Below are positions 47,532 through 55,639 of a stretch of DNA of 64,000 bases, in pieces (positions within the stretch are counted from its first letter, which is position 1; each line of letters opens with the position of its first letter). The notes below the pieces were generated by a model. It worked only from the letters and a program-made list of their open reading frames with translations, was not told the DNA's origin and did not search any database. The DNA lies in contig NZ_JARUBH010000009.1 of assembly GCF_029626105.1 (NCBI RefSeq), positions 1,922,001-1,986,000 of the forward strand, read 5' to 3'. The DNA is from Solwaraspora sp. WMMD792. GTDB taxonomy: Bacteria; Actinomycetota; Actinomycetes; Mycobacteriales; Micromonosporaceae. A program made the translations under genes and the position numbers.

Positions 47532-48163
47532 GACCGGCCACTGCGCGCCGGATCGGCGGCACCCAGCACCAGAACGCTGCCCGCGTCGGCCGCCCCACCG
47601 ACAAGCTCATCGTGCACCGGCAGCCCGCAGCTACGGGCCCGGGACAGCAGTTCGCGGCCGGCGTCGGTGGTCCCGTCGTACACCCAGACCAGCACCCGCC
47701 CGCCCGGTCGCAGCAGGTCGGCCGCGCGGTGCAGTAGACCGACCGCGTCGTCGACGCTGAAGTAGTAGAGCACCTCGCGGAACAGGACCACGTCGTAGCG
47801 CTCGTCGGTGCGGTACGTCAACAGGTCTGCGGCCTCGAACGACGTGTCCGGCCGGCGCAGCGCGCGGGCCCGGCGGATCGCCGCCCGGCTGATGTCGACA
47901 CCGTGGTAGTGCCGGTACCCGCCGGGCGGCAGCGCCAGATTGACGGTCGTACCGCAGCCCAGGTCCAGGATGCGTGGTCGCGGCGTGACCCGTTGAGCGA
48001 GTTCCAGCGGGGCGCGGTCACGCCCCTCGTCGAGATACCGCCACAACCCCAGCGCGTACTGCAGGTCCCACATCACGGCGTTCACCCGGGGGTACGGGCG
48101 GACCAGGACGGTCAGCGGCCAGTTGAGCGCCCGGGCGGCGAGCCGGAACAACGGGTGAGCCAT
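47528..48163 (-). CDS. SAM-dependent class I methyltransferase
   Basis: 211 residues with a Rossmann methyltransferase core. Motif I is ILDLGCGTTVNLAL near residue 66; then YHGVDISRAAI for the acidic ribose ligand, YDVVLFREVLYYF for motif II/III, and LRPGGRVLVWVYDG. The N-terminal 60 residues are hydrophobic and basic (RLAARALNWPLTVLVRPYPR), perhaps a membrane-associating segment. ATG 48163 overlaps the deacetylase stop and follows a GGAGG site. The methyl acceptor is unknown; its place between a polysaccharide deacetylase and GT87 suggests a glycan or lipid substrate. Confidence 0.83.
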   Translation of the reverse strand: MAHPLFRLAARALNWPLTVLVRPYPRVNAVMWDLQYALGLWRYLDEGRDRAPLELAQRVTPRPRILDLGCGTTVNLALPPGGYRHYHGVDISRAAIRRARALRRPDTSFEAADLLTYRTDERYDVVLFREVLYYFSVDDAVGLLHRAADLLRPGGRVLVWVYDGTTDAGRELLSRARSCGLPVHDELVGGAADAGSVLVLGAADPARSGRS

Positions 48164-48873
48164 CACGCCTCCTCGGCGGCGGTAGGGCGGTCGGGGACCG
48201 GGACGAACCGCAGCCCGCGGTCCAGCAGCCGGGGGATCACGGTGCCCAGCGCGGTGACCGTCTGCGAGCGGTCACCACCGCCGTCGTGGCAGAGCAGCAC
48301 GTGACCGGAGCCGGCGCGCGACAGGGTACGGGTGATGTGGCCGACGCCGGGTTCCTTCCAGTCGCTGGAGTTGACCGTCCAGTCGACCGGGGTCAGCCCG
48401 GCGTCGACGGTGGCCGCCAGCACCCGCGCCGACCAGCCGCCGCTCGGTGCCCTGAACAGCCGGGCGGCGACCCCGGTGGCGTCGTGGATCCGCTGCTGGG
48501 CATGGTGGATCTCGCGGTGCAACCGGTCGGCGTCGAGCGCCGCGAACGGCATCGGGTGGCGCAGCGAGTGGTTGCCGATCCGGTGGCCGGCGGCCACGAT
48601 CCGGCGGGCCAGCTCCGGATGCTCGGCGACCCGGTCGCCGATCAGGAAGAACGTCGCCGGCACCCGGTGCCGGGCGAGGAGATCCAGCAGCGCGGGAGTC
48701 CATCGGGGGTCCGGACCGTCGTCGACGGTGAGTGCGACCGTACCGGCCCCGACCCGGAACACCGGCCAGCTGCGCCGCGCCGACGGGGACACCGGCCGGA
48801 GCCGGTGGAAGGTCCGTACGCCGAGGAAGCCGGCCTCCAGCGCTTTCGCTCGCAGTATCGGCAGCTGGTTCAC
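48163..48873 (-). CDS. Polysaccharide deacetylase (NodB-homology, CE4-like)
   Basis: 236 residues. NodB motifs: TVDDGPDPRWTP (catalytic Asp and metal Asp), GNHSLRHPMPF (two metal His), RAPSGGWSARVL, VDWTVNSSDWKEP and HVLLCHDGGG (catalytic His). No signal peptide is seen, so it may act at the cytoplasmic or membrane face on N-acetylated sugar intermediates. The GTG at 48873 overlaps the upstream GT2 stop, showing translational coupling within the minus arm of the glycan locus. Confidence 0.9.
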   Translation of the reverse strand: MNQLPILRAKALEAGFLGVRTFHRLRPVSPSARRSWPVFRVGAGTVALTVDDGPDPRWTPALLDLLARHRVPATFFLIGDRVAEHPELARRIVAAGHRIGNHSLRHPMPFAALDADRLHREIHHAQQRIHDATGVAARLFRAPSGGWSARVLAATVDAGLTPVDWTVNSSDWKEPGVGHITRTLSRAGSGHVLLCHDGGGDRSQTVTALGTVIPRLLDRGLRFVPVPDRPTAAEEA

Positions 48874-49871
48874 CGGCTCGTCCCCGGGGCCAGTCGGTGG
48901 GTCGGTCCGAAGTCTGAGTCCAGCAGGAAGCGCACCCCGCCGACTGCGCCGCCGCAGACGATGGCCAGGTGGACCAGGAAGTGCAGGCCGAGGAACAGGG
49001 CGAGGAACGCGGTGCCCCGTTCCCGGCGGACGAAGCCGGCCAGCCCGGGGTCGGCGACGACGAACCAGGTCAGGGCGAGCCCTGGCAGGACCAGCAGCAC
49101 CGGAGTCAGCACGGCCAACGGCAGGGTGCCGAGCACCGCTGCGGCGGCCAGTACCCCGCCCGGCCGGTTGGCCCGCAGCCCGGCCGGGCCCCGTTCCCGT
49201 ACCGCCACCGGCACCAGCATCTGCGAGCGGCCGAACTGCTTGCGCAGCATCGGCCAGAGCCGGCTGTCGTCATCGTGCCGACAGGTCACGTCGGCGGACA
49301 ACCAGATGCCGTGCCGGTCGGCCATCCGATCGCTCAACTCGACGTCCTCGGAGGCGCGGAGCCGTTCGTCGAAGAACCCGACGTCGTCGAAGACCGAGCG
49401 ACGGACCGCGCACAGCGCGAAGATCGCGGTGCGTACCCGGCCGGTGTTGCGCACCCGCCAGTAGTGGGCGTGCAGCAACCGGTACGCCTCGACCGGGCCG
49501 TCGTCGTACAACGGCTCGGTGAGGTACACGCCGTGGACGCAGTCGATGTCCGGTTCGTCAGCCATGATCCGCAGCGCGGTGGCGACCGCGGTCGGCGTCG
49601 GCGCGCAGTCGGCGTCGACGAAGAAGATCACGTCGCCGGTGCTCGCCTTGATCCCGCGGTTGCGGGCGGCGGCCGGGCCGCTGTTGACCGGAGTCTGCAG
49701 CAGCCGTACCGGGAACCGCCGGGCGATCTCCCGGGTCCGGTCGGTGCTCGCGTCGTCGATCACGATCACCTCCACCGGCGGGTGGGTCTGTCCATACACC
49801 GCACTCAGGCAGGCGTGCAGGGTCCGTTCGCTGTTGTAGGCGGGGATGACGACCGATACGTGCGGGGGCAC
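48870..49871 (-). CDS. GT2-family glycosyltransferase with C-terminal membrane segments
   Basis: 333 residues. The GT-A domain has VSVVIPAYNSERTL, VIVIDDASTDRT, GPAAARNRGI, DxD-type FFVDADCAPT, and the acceptor-site ED in DERLRASEDVELSDRM. Two or three hydrophobic helices follow (VLAAAAVLGTLPLAVLTPVLLVL, ALFLGLHFLVHLAIVCGG). It shares the EAYRLLHAHYWR region with the GT2 at 56766. The start could be GTG 49880 or GTG 49871; AAAGGTGG is better spaced for the latter. First gene of the minus arm, divergent from the plus arm across a 230-base region with an inverted repeat. Confidence 0.88.
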   Translation of the reverse strand: MPPHVSVVIPAYNSERTLHACLSAVYGQTHPPVEVIVIDDASTDRTREIARRFPVRLLQTPVNSGPAAARNRGIKASTGDVIFFVDADCAPTPTAVATALRIMADEPDIDCVHGVYLTEPLYDDGPVEAYRLLHAHYWRVRNTGRVRTAIFALCAVRRSVFDDVGFFDERLRASEDVELSDRMADRHGIWLSADVTCRHDDDSRLWPMLRKQFGRSQMLVPVAVRERGPAGLRANRPGGVLAAAAVLGTLPLAVLTPVLLVLPGLALTWFVVADPGLAGFVRRERGTAFLALFLGLHFLVHLAIVCGGAVGGVRFLLDSDFGPTHRLAPGTSR

Positions 49872-49914
49872 GGACACCACCTTTGTCGAATGTCGGGACC
49901 GCCGGGAAGTGTGT

Positions 49915-49951
49915 CACCGTGACTGCCGAGACGATAGTCGTAGTCACGGTG
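49915..49951. promoter_or_regulatory. 10-bp inverted repeat in the divergent promoter region of the glycan locus
   Basis: CACCGTGACT (49915-49924) and AGTCACGGTG (49942-49951) are exact reverse complements, 17 bases apart. They lie between the GT2 on the minus strand and the aminotransferase on the plus strand. Placement suits an operator controlling one or both arms; a leader hairpin for the minus arm is an alternative. Confidence 0.55.
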
Positions 49952-50101
49952 GTGGTCAATTGGCTGTAGCTCGTCGTCCAGTGCGGCTCCAGTCACCTTA
50001 CAGTCGTCGTTCAGTGCTGGTCGGCACAATTGCAAGGGCTCCCGGCGGTGCTCCGTGTCCGATGCGGTGTCACCCGCGAGTTCTGGAGAAAGGGTCGATA
50101 G

Positions 50102-51517
50102 GTGTCTGATCTGTTCACCGTCGATGATTGTGACGGGCTCTCCGTCAAGCAGGTGCACGATCTGTACCGGCGGTACGTCAACCGGAGCCAGGTCGGGCTG
50201 ATGACGTCCTTTGGTTTCGGTCGGGAGTTGGTCGACCGGGCCGAAGGCGCCTACCTGTACCTACGGGACGGCCGTCGCATCCTCGACTTCACCGGCGGGG
50301 TCGGGGTTCTCAACCACGGACACAACCATCCCCGCATCCTGGCGGCGCGCCAGCGGTTCGCCGAGCGGCAGCGGATGGAGGTGCACAAAACCTACTTCTC
50401 GCCGTACGTCGCCGCGCTGGCCCACAATCTGGCCGAGGTGCTGCCCGGTGACCTGAACATGTCCTTTTTGCCGAACTCGGGCGCCGAGGCCGTCGAGGGC
50501 GCGGTCAAGCTGGCCTACAAGCACCACGGTGGGCGACGCAACACCATCCTGCGTGCGGACATCAGTTTCCACGGAAAACTCCTCGGCTCCGGCAGCCTGA
50601 CCGGCGGAGCGCAGAACCATTTCAAGTTTCCCGGAATTTCCGGTGTCGTGACCTTCGGCTATGACGATCTGGAATCGGTACGCGCTGCGGTCGCCGCGCA
50701 TCCCGATGACGTATACGCCATCCTGATCGAGCCGTTCAGTGCCTCCACCATGCGCTGGTGCTCGGAGGAGTTTCTACGAGGTCTGCGTGACCTGTGCACC
50801 GAGCACAAGATCGTGCTCATCTTCGACGAGATCTACACCGGCTGGGGAAAGACCGGCAGCCTGTTCTACTTCATGCGCTACCCCGGACTCCTGCCGGACG
50901 TACTGACCACCTCGAAGTCGTTCGGCGGCGGCAAGTCGTCCATCTCGGCGTACGTCGCCCGGGAAGGAATTTTCCGCAAGGCGTACGACAACCCGATGGA
51001 CGCGCTGATGCATTCCACCTCGACCACCTACTACGGGTTCGGCGAGGAATGTGTCACCGCGATCGAAGCGGTCAACATCGCCGTCGAGGACGACTACCCG
51101 GGCCAGGCCCGCCGGATCGAGCAACTGCTGGCACCCGGCCTGCGGCGGATCGCCAAACAGCACCCCGACGCGGTCGCCGACGTCGCCGGATCGGGCGCGC
51201 TCTGGGGAGTGTTCATCGACGGCGGCCCCAAGGTGCTGGACCTGGCCGCGAAGCTGGCACCCGCCGGCCTGGCCCGGGATCCGCAGCTGCGGACCAAGGT
51301 GGTCACCTGCGCGGTGATCAACGCGCTCTACCGCGACCATGACATCTACTCCTACTACACCCTCAACGGCGCCAGCCCGCTCGTGGTCGGCCCGCCGCTG
51401 GTCGCCTCCGACGACGACGTCGAGTACTTCCTGGACAGTCTGGACAAGGTCCTCGACCAGGGCCTCAACCGGCTGCTGACCCGGTTCGTCGCGCAGAAGG
51501 TCGGCTCGCTGTGGTGA
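50102..51517 (+). CDS. Class III (PLP-dependent) aminotransferase
   Basis: 471 residues. Fold-type I landmarks are PNSGAEAVEGAVKLAYKH near residue 126, IFDEIYTGWGKTG (Asp binding the pyridine nitrogen) near residue 241, the PLP lysine in TTSKSFGGGKSS near residue 278, and HSTSTTYYG. It resembles omega-amino-acid and sugar or polyamine aminotransferases of class III. GTG 50102 is preceded by GAGAAAGGG. It heads the plus arm of the glycan locus, with its stop overlapping the epimerase start. It may make an amino sugar or amino-alcohol donor, but class III enzymes also act on free amino acids, so the substrate stays open. Confidence 0.9.
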   Translation: MSDLFTVDDCDGLSVKQVHDLYRRYVNRSQVGLMTSFGFGRELVDRAEGAYLYLRDGRRILDFTGGVGVLNHGHNHPRILAARQRFAERQRMEVHKTYFSPYVAALAHNLAEVLPGDLNMSFLPNSGAEAVEGAVKLAYKHHGGRRNTILRADISFHGKLLGSGSLTGGAQNHFKFPGISGVVTFGYDDLESVRAAVAAHPDDVYAILIEPFSASTMRWCSEEFLRGLRDLCTEHKIVLIFDEIYTGWGKTGSLFYFMRYPGLLPDVLTTSKSFGGGKSSISAYVAREGIFRKAYDNPMDALMHSTSTTYYGFGEECVTAIEAVNIAVEDDYPGQARRIEQLLAPGLRRIAKQHPDAVADVAGSGALWGVFIDGGPKVLDLAAKLAPAGLARDPQLRTKVVTCAVINALYRDHDIYSYYTLNGASPLVVGPPLVASDDDVEYFLDSLDKVLDQGLNRLLTRFVAQKVGSLW

Positions 51518-52554
51518 TCGCCGTGACCGGGGCCGCCGGCATGCTCGGCTCGTCGGTGGTGGCAAGGCTGGTCGCTGACGGCGTCGACGTGGTCGGACTC
51601 GACCTGCGGGAACCCGCACCGGGCACCGCCCCGCCCGGCTACCGGCACCTGATCGGCGACGTGCGGGACTCGGCCGCGCTGCGGCAGGCGCTGACCGGAG
51701 CCGACGCGGTCGTGCACTGCGCCGCCGCGCTGCCCAGCTACCCGGCGGCACAGATTCGCTCCATCGTGGTCGACGGCAGCCGGGCGGTGCTCGACGCGGT
51801 GCGTGCCGCACGGGTGCCCCGGCTGGTCTACATCTCCTCCACCGCGGTCTACGGGCTGCCCCGGCAGGTGCCGACACCGGAGGAGCACCCGTACGCGCCG
51901 GTCGACCCCTACAGCACCGCCAAGGCGGACGCCGAACGGCTGGCGGTCGGCTACCGTGACGCTGACCTGGTGCTGCCGGTGCTGCGGCCGAAGACGTTCC
52001 TCGGCCCCGGCCGGATGGGGCTGTTCTCGATGCTGTTCCAGTGGGCCCAAGAGGGACGTAACTTCCCGGTGCTCGGCGACGGCCAGGTCCGGATCCAGAT
52101 GCTGCACGTCGCCGACCTGGTCGAAGCGGTGGTCACCGTGCTGCAGGCACCGGCCGAGGTCGCCAACGACACGTACAACATCGGCGCCGCCGAGTTCGGC
52201 ACGCTGCGGGAGGACTTTCAGGCGGTGCTGGACGCCGCCGGGCACGGCAAGCGGGTGGTCGCACTGCCGGCCCGGCCCGCCCTCGCCGCCCTCGGCCTGC
52301 TGGAACGCACCAAGTTGTCCCCGGTGTACGGCCGGCTGCTACACAAGCTGATGGACGACTCCTACGTCGATATCGGTCGGGCCCGGCGACGACTCGGGTT
52401 CAGCCCTCGATACAGCAACCGCGACGCGGTGCTGGAGACGTTCCGGTGGTGGCAGGGGCAGCAGGCGAGTGGTCCGCCGGCCGGTGCCAGCGGCCGTACC
52501 AGCCGAGACCCGTGGCGGCAGGGTGTGCTCGCCGCCGCCAAGGTCTTCTTCTAG
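51511..52554 (+). CDS. NAD-dependent epimerase/dehydratase (extended SDR)
   Basis: 347 residues. Nucleotide-binding GAAGMLGSSV at the N-terminus, catalytic SSTAVYG and YSTAKADAE (Tyr and Lys) near residues 110-140, and the substrate-domain VRIQMLHVADLVEAV. These enzymes modify nucleotide sugars or reduce and oxidise related substrates. GTG 51511 or GTG 51514 overlaps the aminotransferase stop. The Arg/Gly-rich last 30 residues are an extension beyond the fold. It follows the aminotransferase, which suggests a shared pathway to a modified sugar. Confidence 0.88.
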   Translation: MVIAVTGAAGMLGSSVVARLVADGVDVVGLDLREPAPGTAPPGYRHLIGDVRDSAALRQALTGADAVVHCAAALPSYPAAQIRSIVVDGSRAVLDAVRAARVPRLVYISSTAVYGLPRQVPTPEEHPYAPVDPYSTAKADAERLAVGYRDADLVLPVLRPKTFLGPGRMGLFSMLFQWAQEGRNFPVLGDGQVRIQMLHVADLVEAVVTVLQAPAEVANDTYNIGAAEFGTLREDFQAVLDAAGHGKRVVALPARPALAALGLLERTKLSPVYGRLLHKLMDDSYVDIGRARRRLGFSPRYSNRDAVLETFRWWQGQQASGPPAGASGRTSRDPWRQGVLAAAKVFF

Positions 52555-52567
52555 CCAGGAGGTGCCG

Positions 52568-53578
52568 ATGCCCGCTGTCGAGGTCGCGGCCGAGCCGACA
52601 TCGGTGTCCCCGACACCGGTGGCGCCGCCGGGCGCCCACCCGACCCGGACCGGACGGTCCGGGTGGACGGCGCGCGGCGCGGCCGCCCGAATGGTGCGGA
52701 CCACCGCCGACCTTGCCGCGCTGACCCGGCCGCAGCAGTGGCCGAAGAACCTGCTCGCCGTTCCGATCGCGCTGCTGGACGCCCCGGTGTGGACCGCCGC
52801 CGCGCTGGGCCGGGTCGGTTGGGCGGTGCTGCTGTTCACCCTGGCGTCGTCGCTGGTGTACGTGGTCAACGACGTCGCCGACCGGCGGTTGGACGCCGGC
52901 CACCCGTCGAAGCGGTCCCGACCGGTGGCCAGTGGCCGGGTCTCTGCGGCCACCGCCTGGGTGTTCGCCGCCACGCTCACCGCCGCACTGGCGGCCGGCG
53001 TCGTCGCCGGACCTACCCTGGCCTGGTGGCCGGTCGCCGGCTACCTCGTGCTCAACCTGGCGTACAGCCGGTGGCTCAAGCACGTCCCGTTGGTCGACAT
53101 CTGCGTGGTCGCCGCCGGCTTCGTGCTACGGGTGCTGCTCGGCTACGCGGCGACCGCCGGCCCGGTCTCGGCCTGGCTGCTGACCACCGTCTTCGCCACC
53201 TGTCTGCTGCTGATTCTCGGCAAACGCCGGCAGGAGCTCGCCGTCGACGGTGCCGCGCACCGCCCGGCGCTGCGCGGCTACAACCTCAACCTCGCCGACC
53301 AACTGCTCACCGTGAACGCCACCGTCGCGGTCATCGGCTTCCTGCTCTACCTGCACTCGGACGCGCCGGTCGGTGTCTACCGCAACGCCCTGTTGCTGAG
53401 CGCCGTACCGCTCGTGCTGTTCGGGATCTCCCGCTACCTGCAGGCGGTGCTGGTCCGTCGGGGCGGCGGCGACCCGGTCCGGACCGTACTGCGGGACCGC
53501 CTGATCGTCGTCGCCGCCGCGCTGCTCGCCGCCAGCGTCGGTATCGCCCTGCTCGCCGCCCAGTACCCGTCGTCCTAG
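52568..53578 (+). CDS. UbiA-family decaprenyl-phosphate phosphoribosyltransferase-like protein
   Basis: 336 residues with eight or nine membrane helices after an N-terminal polar stretch of about 40. The first polyprenyl/Mg motif is NDVADRRLDAGHPSKRSRPVASG near residue 98, and the second is YSRWLKHVPLVDICVVAAGFVLR. The HPSKRxRPxASG and LKHVPLxD pattern matches the DPPR synthase branch (mycobacterial Rv3806c-like), which moves phosphoribose from PRPP to decaprenyl phosphate, the first step to decaprenyl-phospho-arabinose. ATG 52568 follows AGGAGGTG. Its presence implies an arabinofuranosyl or ribosyl donor for the glycan made by the surrounding transferases. Confidence 0.85.
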   Translation: MPAVEVAAEPTSVSPTPVAPPGAHPTRTGRSGWTARGAAARMVRTTADLAALTRPQQWPKNLLAVPIALLDAPVWTAAALGRVGWAVLLFTLASSLVYVVNDVADRRLDAGHPSKRSRPVASGRVSAATAWVFAATLTAALAAGVVAGPTLAWWPVAGYLVLNLAYSRWLKHVPLVDICVVAAGFVLRVLLGYAATAGPVSAWLLTTVFATCLLLILGKRRQELAVDGAAHRPALRGYNLNLADQLLTVNATVAVIGFLLYLHSDAPVGVYRNALLLSAVPLVLFGISRYLQAVLVRRGGGDPVRTVLRDRLIVVAAALLAASVGIALLAAQYPSS

Positions 53579-53607
53579 CGAATCCTTCTCGAAAGTGGTC
53601 TCTTCCT

Positions 53608-54618
53608 ATGCCTGACCCGCTCGTGTCGGTCATCGTGCCGAACTACAACTACGCCCGGGCGCTGGGGCTGTGTCTGTCCGCGCTGCGCGCCCAGACGTAC
53701 CCCCACCTGGAGATCATCGTCGTCGACGACCGCAGCACCGACGACTCGGTGGCGGTGGCCGAGTCGTACGGCGTGCGGGTCGTGCAGACCCCGGTCAACG
53801 GCGGTCCCTCGGTGGCCCGCAACCTCGGCGCTGCCAACGCCAAGGGGGAGATCCTGTTCTTCGTCGACTCGGACGTGGCCGCCAAACCCGACGCGGTGGC
53901 CAACGCGGTGGCGCTGCTCACCGAGCGGCCGGAGATCGGTGCGGTGTGCGGCAACTACGACCCGGTGCCGCTGATCCGCGACAGTCTGGTCGAGGAGTAC
54001 CGCTGCATGCAGCAGTCCTACTGGCTGATCGCCGACGAGGGGCGGATCTACACCATGTACACCGCGCTGCTGGCGATGCGGGCCGAGGTGTTCGCCGAGA
54101 TCGGGCCGTTCAACCCGCGGCTGCGCGAGACCGAGAACGCCGACTACGGGTTCCGACTGGCCAGCCGGTACGAGATCTGGTTGACCCCGGCGGTGCGCGG
54201 CGTGCACGACCACGACCACGAACTGCGGGTGATGATCCGCAAGGTCTTCACCCGCACCATGCTGCACATTCCGATGTACGCCCAGAACCCCACCTTCCCC
54301 GGTGGGCTGCGCAGCGGCCCACGGGCGTGGAGCAGCGTCGCCGCACTGCTCACCGTGCTGACCGCCGTACTGCCGCTGCTGTTCGGTCCCTGGTGGAGCG
54401 TTTTGCCGGTGGCCGCGTTGGCCGGCTTCGTCGCCTGCGACTGGCCGATGTACCGGTTCGTCGCGGCCCGCCGCAACCCGCTGTTCGTCGGCTACTTCGT
54501 CGCCATGCACTTCCTGCTGAACGTGGTGATGGGCGTCGCCGCGGCCGTCGGCTTCGCCAGCTACCTCACGTCGCGGGCGTTCCGGCGGCTCTACGACAAG
54601 CCGGCCGAGGCGGTGTGA
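53608..54618 (+). CDS. GT2-family glycosyltransferase with C-terminal membrane segments (tandem copy 1)
   Basis: 336 residues. GT-A motifs: LVSVIVPNYNYARAL, IIVVDDRSTDDSVAVAESY, GGPSVARNLGAANAKGE, FFVDSDVA and PRLRETENADYGFRL. The HDHDHELR stretch follows the catalytic domain, then three hydrophobic helices to the end. It is closely related to the next gene, with shared nucleotide blocks. The family uses nucleotide-sugar donors at the cytoplasmic face. The start codon is ATG 53608, 30 bases after the UbiA-type gene. Confidence 0.88.
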   Translation: MPDPLVSVIVPNYNYARALGLCLSALRAQTYPHLEIIVVDDRSTDDSVAVAESYGVRVVQTPVNGGPSVARNLGAANAKGEILFFVDSDVAAKPDAVANAVALLTERPEIGAVCGNYDPVPLIRDSLVEEYRCMQQSYWLIADEGRIYTMYTALLAMRAEVFAEIGPFNPRLRETENADYGFRLASRYEIWLTPAVRGVHDHDHELRVMIRKVFTRTMLHIPMYAQNPTFPGGLRSGPRAWSSVAALLTVLTAVLPLLFGPWWSVLPVAALAGFVACDWPMYRFVAARRNPLFVGYFVAMHFLLNVVMGVAAAVGFASYLTSRAFRRLYDKPAEAV

Positions 54619-54619
54619 C

Positions 54620-55639
54620 ATGTCGACTCCACTGGTCTCGGTGATCGTGCCGAGTTACAACTACGCCGACTCACTGGCGGTGTGCCTGCAGGCGATCGCC
54701 GACCAGACCTACCCGGCGATCGAGGTACTGGTCGTCGACGACCGCAGCACCGACGACTCGGTGGCGGTCGCCGAGGCGCAGGGCGTACGGGTGATCGCGC
54801 TGGCCGACAACGGCGGCTGCGGTCGGGCCCGCAACATCGGCGTCGCCAGCACCAGCGGCGAGATCCTGTTCTTCGTCGACGCCGACGTGGCGATGGCCCC
54901 CGACGCGGTCGCCGAGGCGGTGGCCATTCTGCAGGCCGAGCCGGGGGTCGGCGCGGTCTGCGGCATCGAGGACCCGGAGCCGCTGCTGCACGACACCGCC
55001 GTCGCCCGCTATCGAGGGCTGCAGTACCACCACTGGTCGGCCAGCGGCGAAGGCAACGTCACCTTCCTGTTCCCGGCGATGTGCGCCATCCGGCGCCGCG
55101 TCTATCAGGAGGTGGGGCCGTTCAATCCGGCGCTGAAGCAGACCGAGGAGGTCGACTACGGTTACCGGCTGTCTCGTCGCCACCAGCTCCGGCTGACCTC
55201 CCGGGTCCGTGGCCGGCACGACCACGACCACCAGCTGGTGCCGTTGCTGCGCAAACTCTTTCACCGGGCCCGGCTGCGAATCCCGCTGTACGCCCGGGCC
55301 CGCCGGTTCGCCACCGGCTTCGAGACGGCGTCGCGGGCCTGGGGCAGCCTGGCGGCGGCCGCCGCGGTGCCGGCGGTGGCGCTGCCGGTGCTGTTCGGTC
55401 CGCTGTGGTCGGTGGTGCCCGTCGGGCTGTTCGCCGCGTCGCTCGCCGCCGACTGGTCGATGTACGCTCTGGCGCACCGGCTGCGCGGAGTCCGGTTCCT
55501 GGCCTTCTTCGTCGCGGTGCACTTCCTGGTCAATGTGACCATCACGGCGGGAGTGGCGGTCGGTACGCTGCAGTGGCTGGTGTCCCGGCCGTTCCGGCAG
55601 CTCTACGACAGCACCTTCCCCGCGGAGGCCACCGTATGA
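54620..55639 (+). CDS. GT2-family glycosyltransferase with C-terminal membrane segments (tandem copy 2)
   Basis: 339 residues with the same plan as the preceding gene: LVSVIVPSYNYADSL, VLVVDDRSTDDSVAVAEAQ, GGCGRARNIGVASTSGE, FFVDADVAMAPDA, PALKQTEEVDYGYRL, then HDHDHQLVPLLRK and three hydrophobic helices. It starts two bases after the previous stop. The central acceptor region differs (LQYHHWSASGEGN versus MQQSYWLIADEGR), so the two probably recognise different acceptors after duplication. Confidence 0.88.
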   Translation: MSTPLVSVIVPSYNYADSLAVCLQAIADQTYPAIEVLVVDDRSTDDSVAVAEAQGVRVIALADNGGCGRARNIGVASTSGEILFFVDADVAMAPDAVAEAVAILQAEPGVGAVCGIEDPEPLLHDTAVARYRGLQYHHWSASGEGNVTFLFPAMCAIRRRVYQEVGPFNPALKQTEEVDYGYRLSRRHQLRLTSRVRGRHDHDHQLVPLLRKLFHRARLRIPLYARARRFATGFETASRAWGSLAAAAAVPAVALPVLFGPLWSVVPVGLFAASLAADWSMYALAHRLRGVRFLAFFVAVHFLVNVTITAGVAVGTLQWLVSRPFRQLYDSTFPAEATV

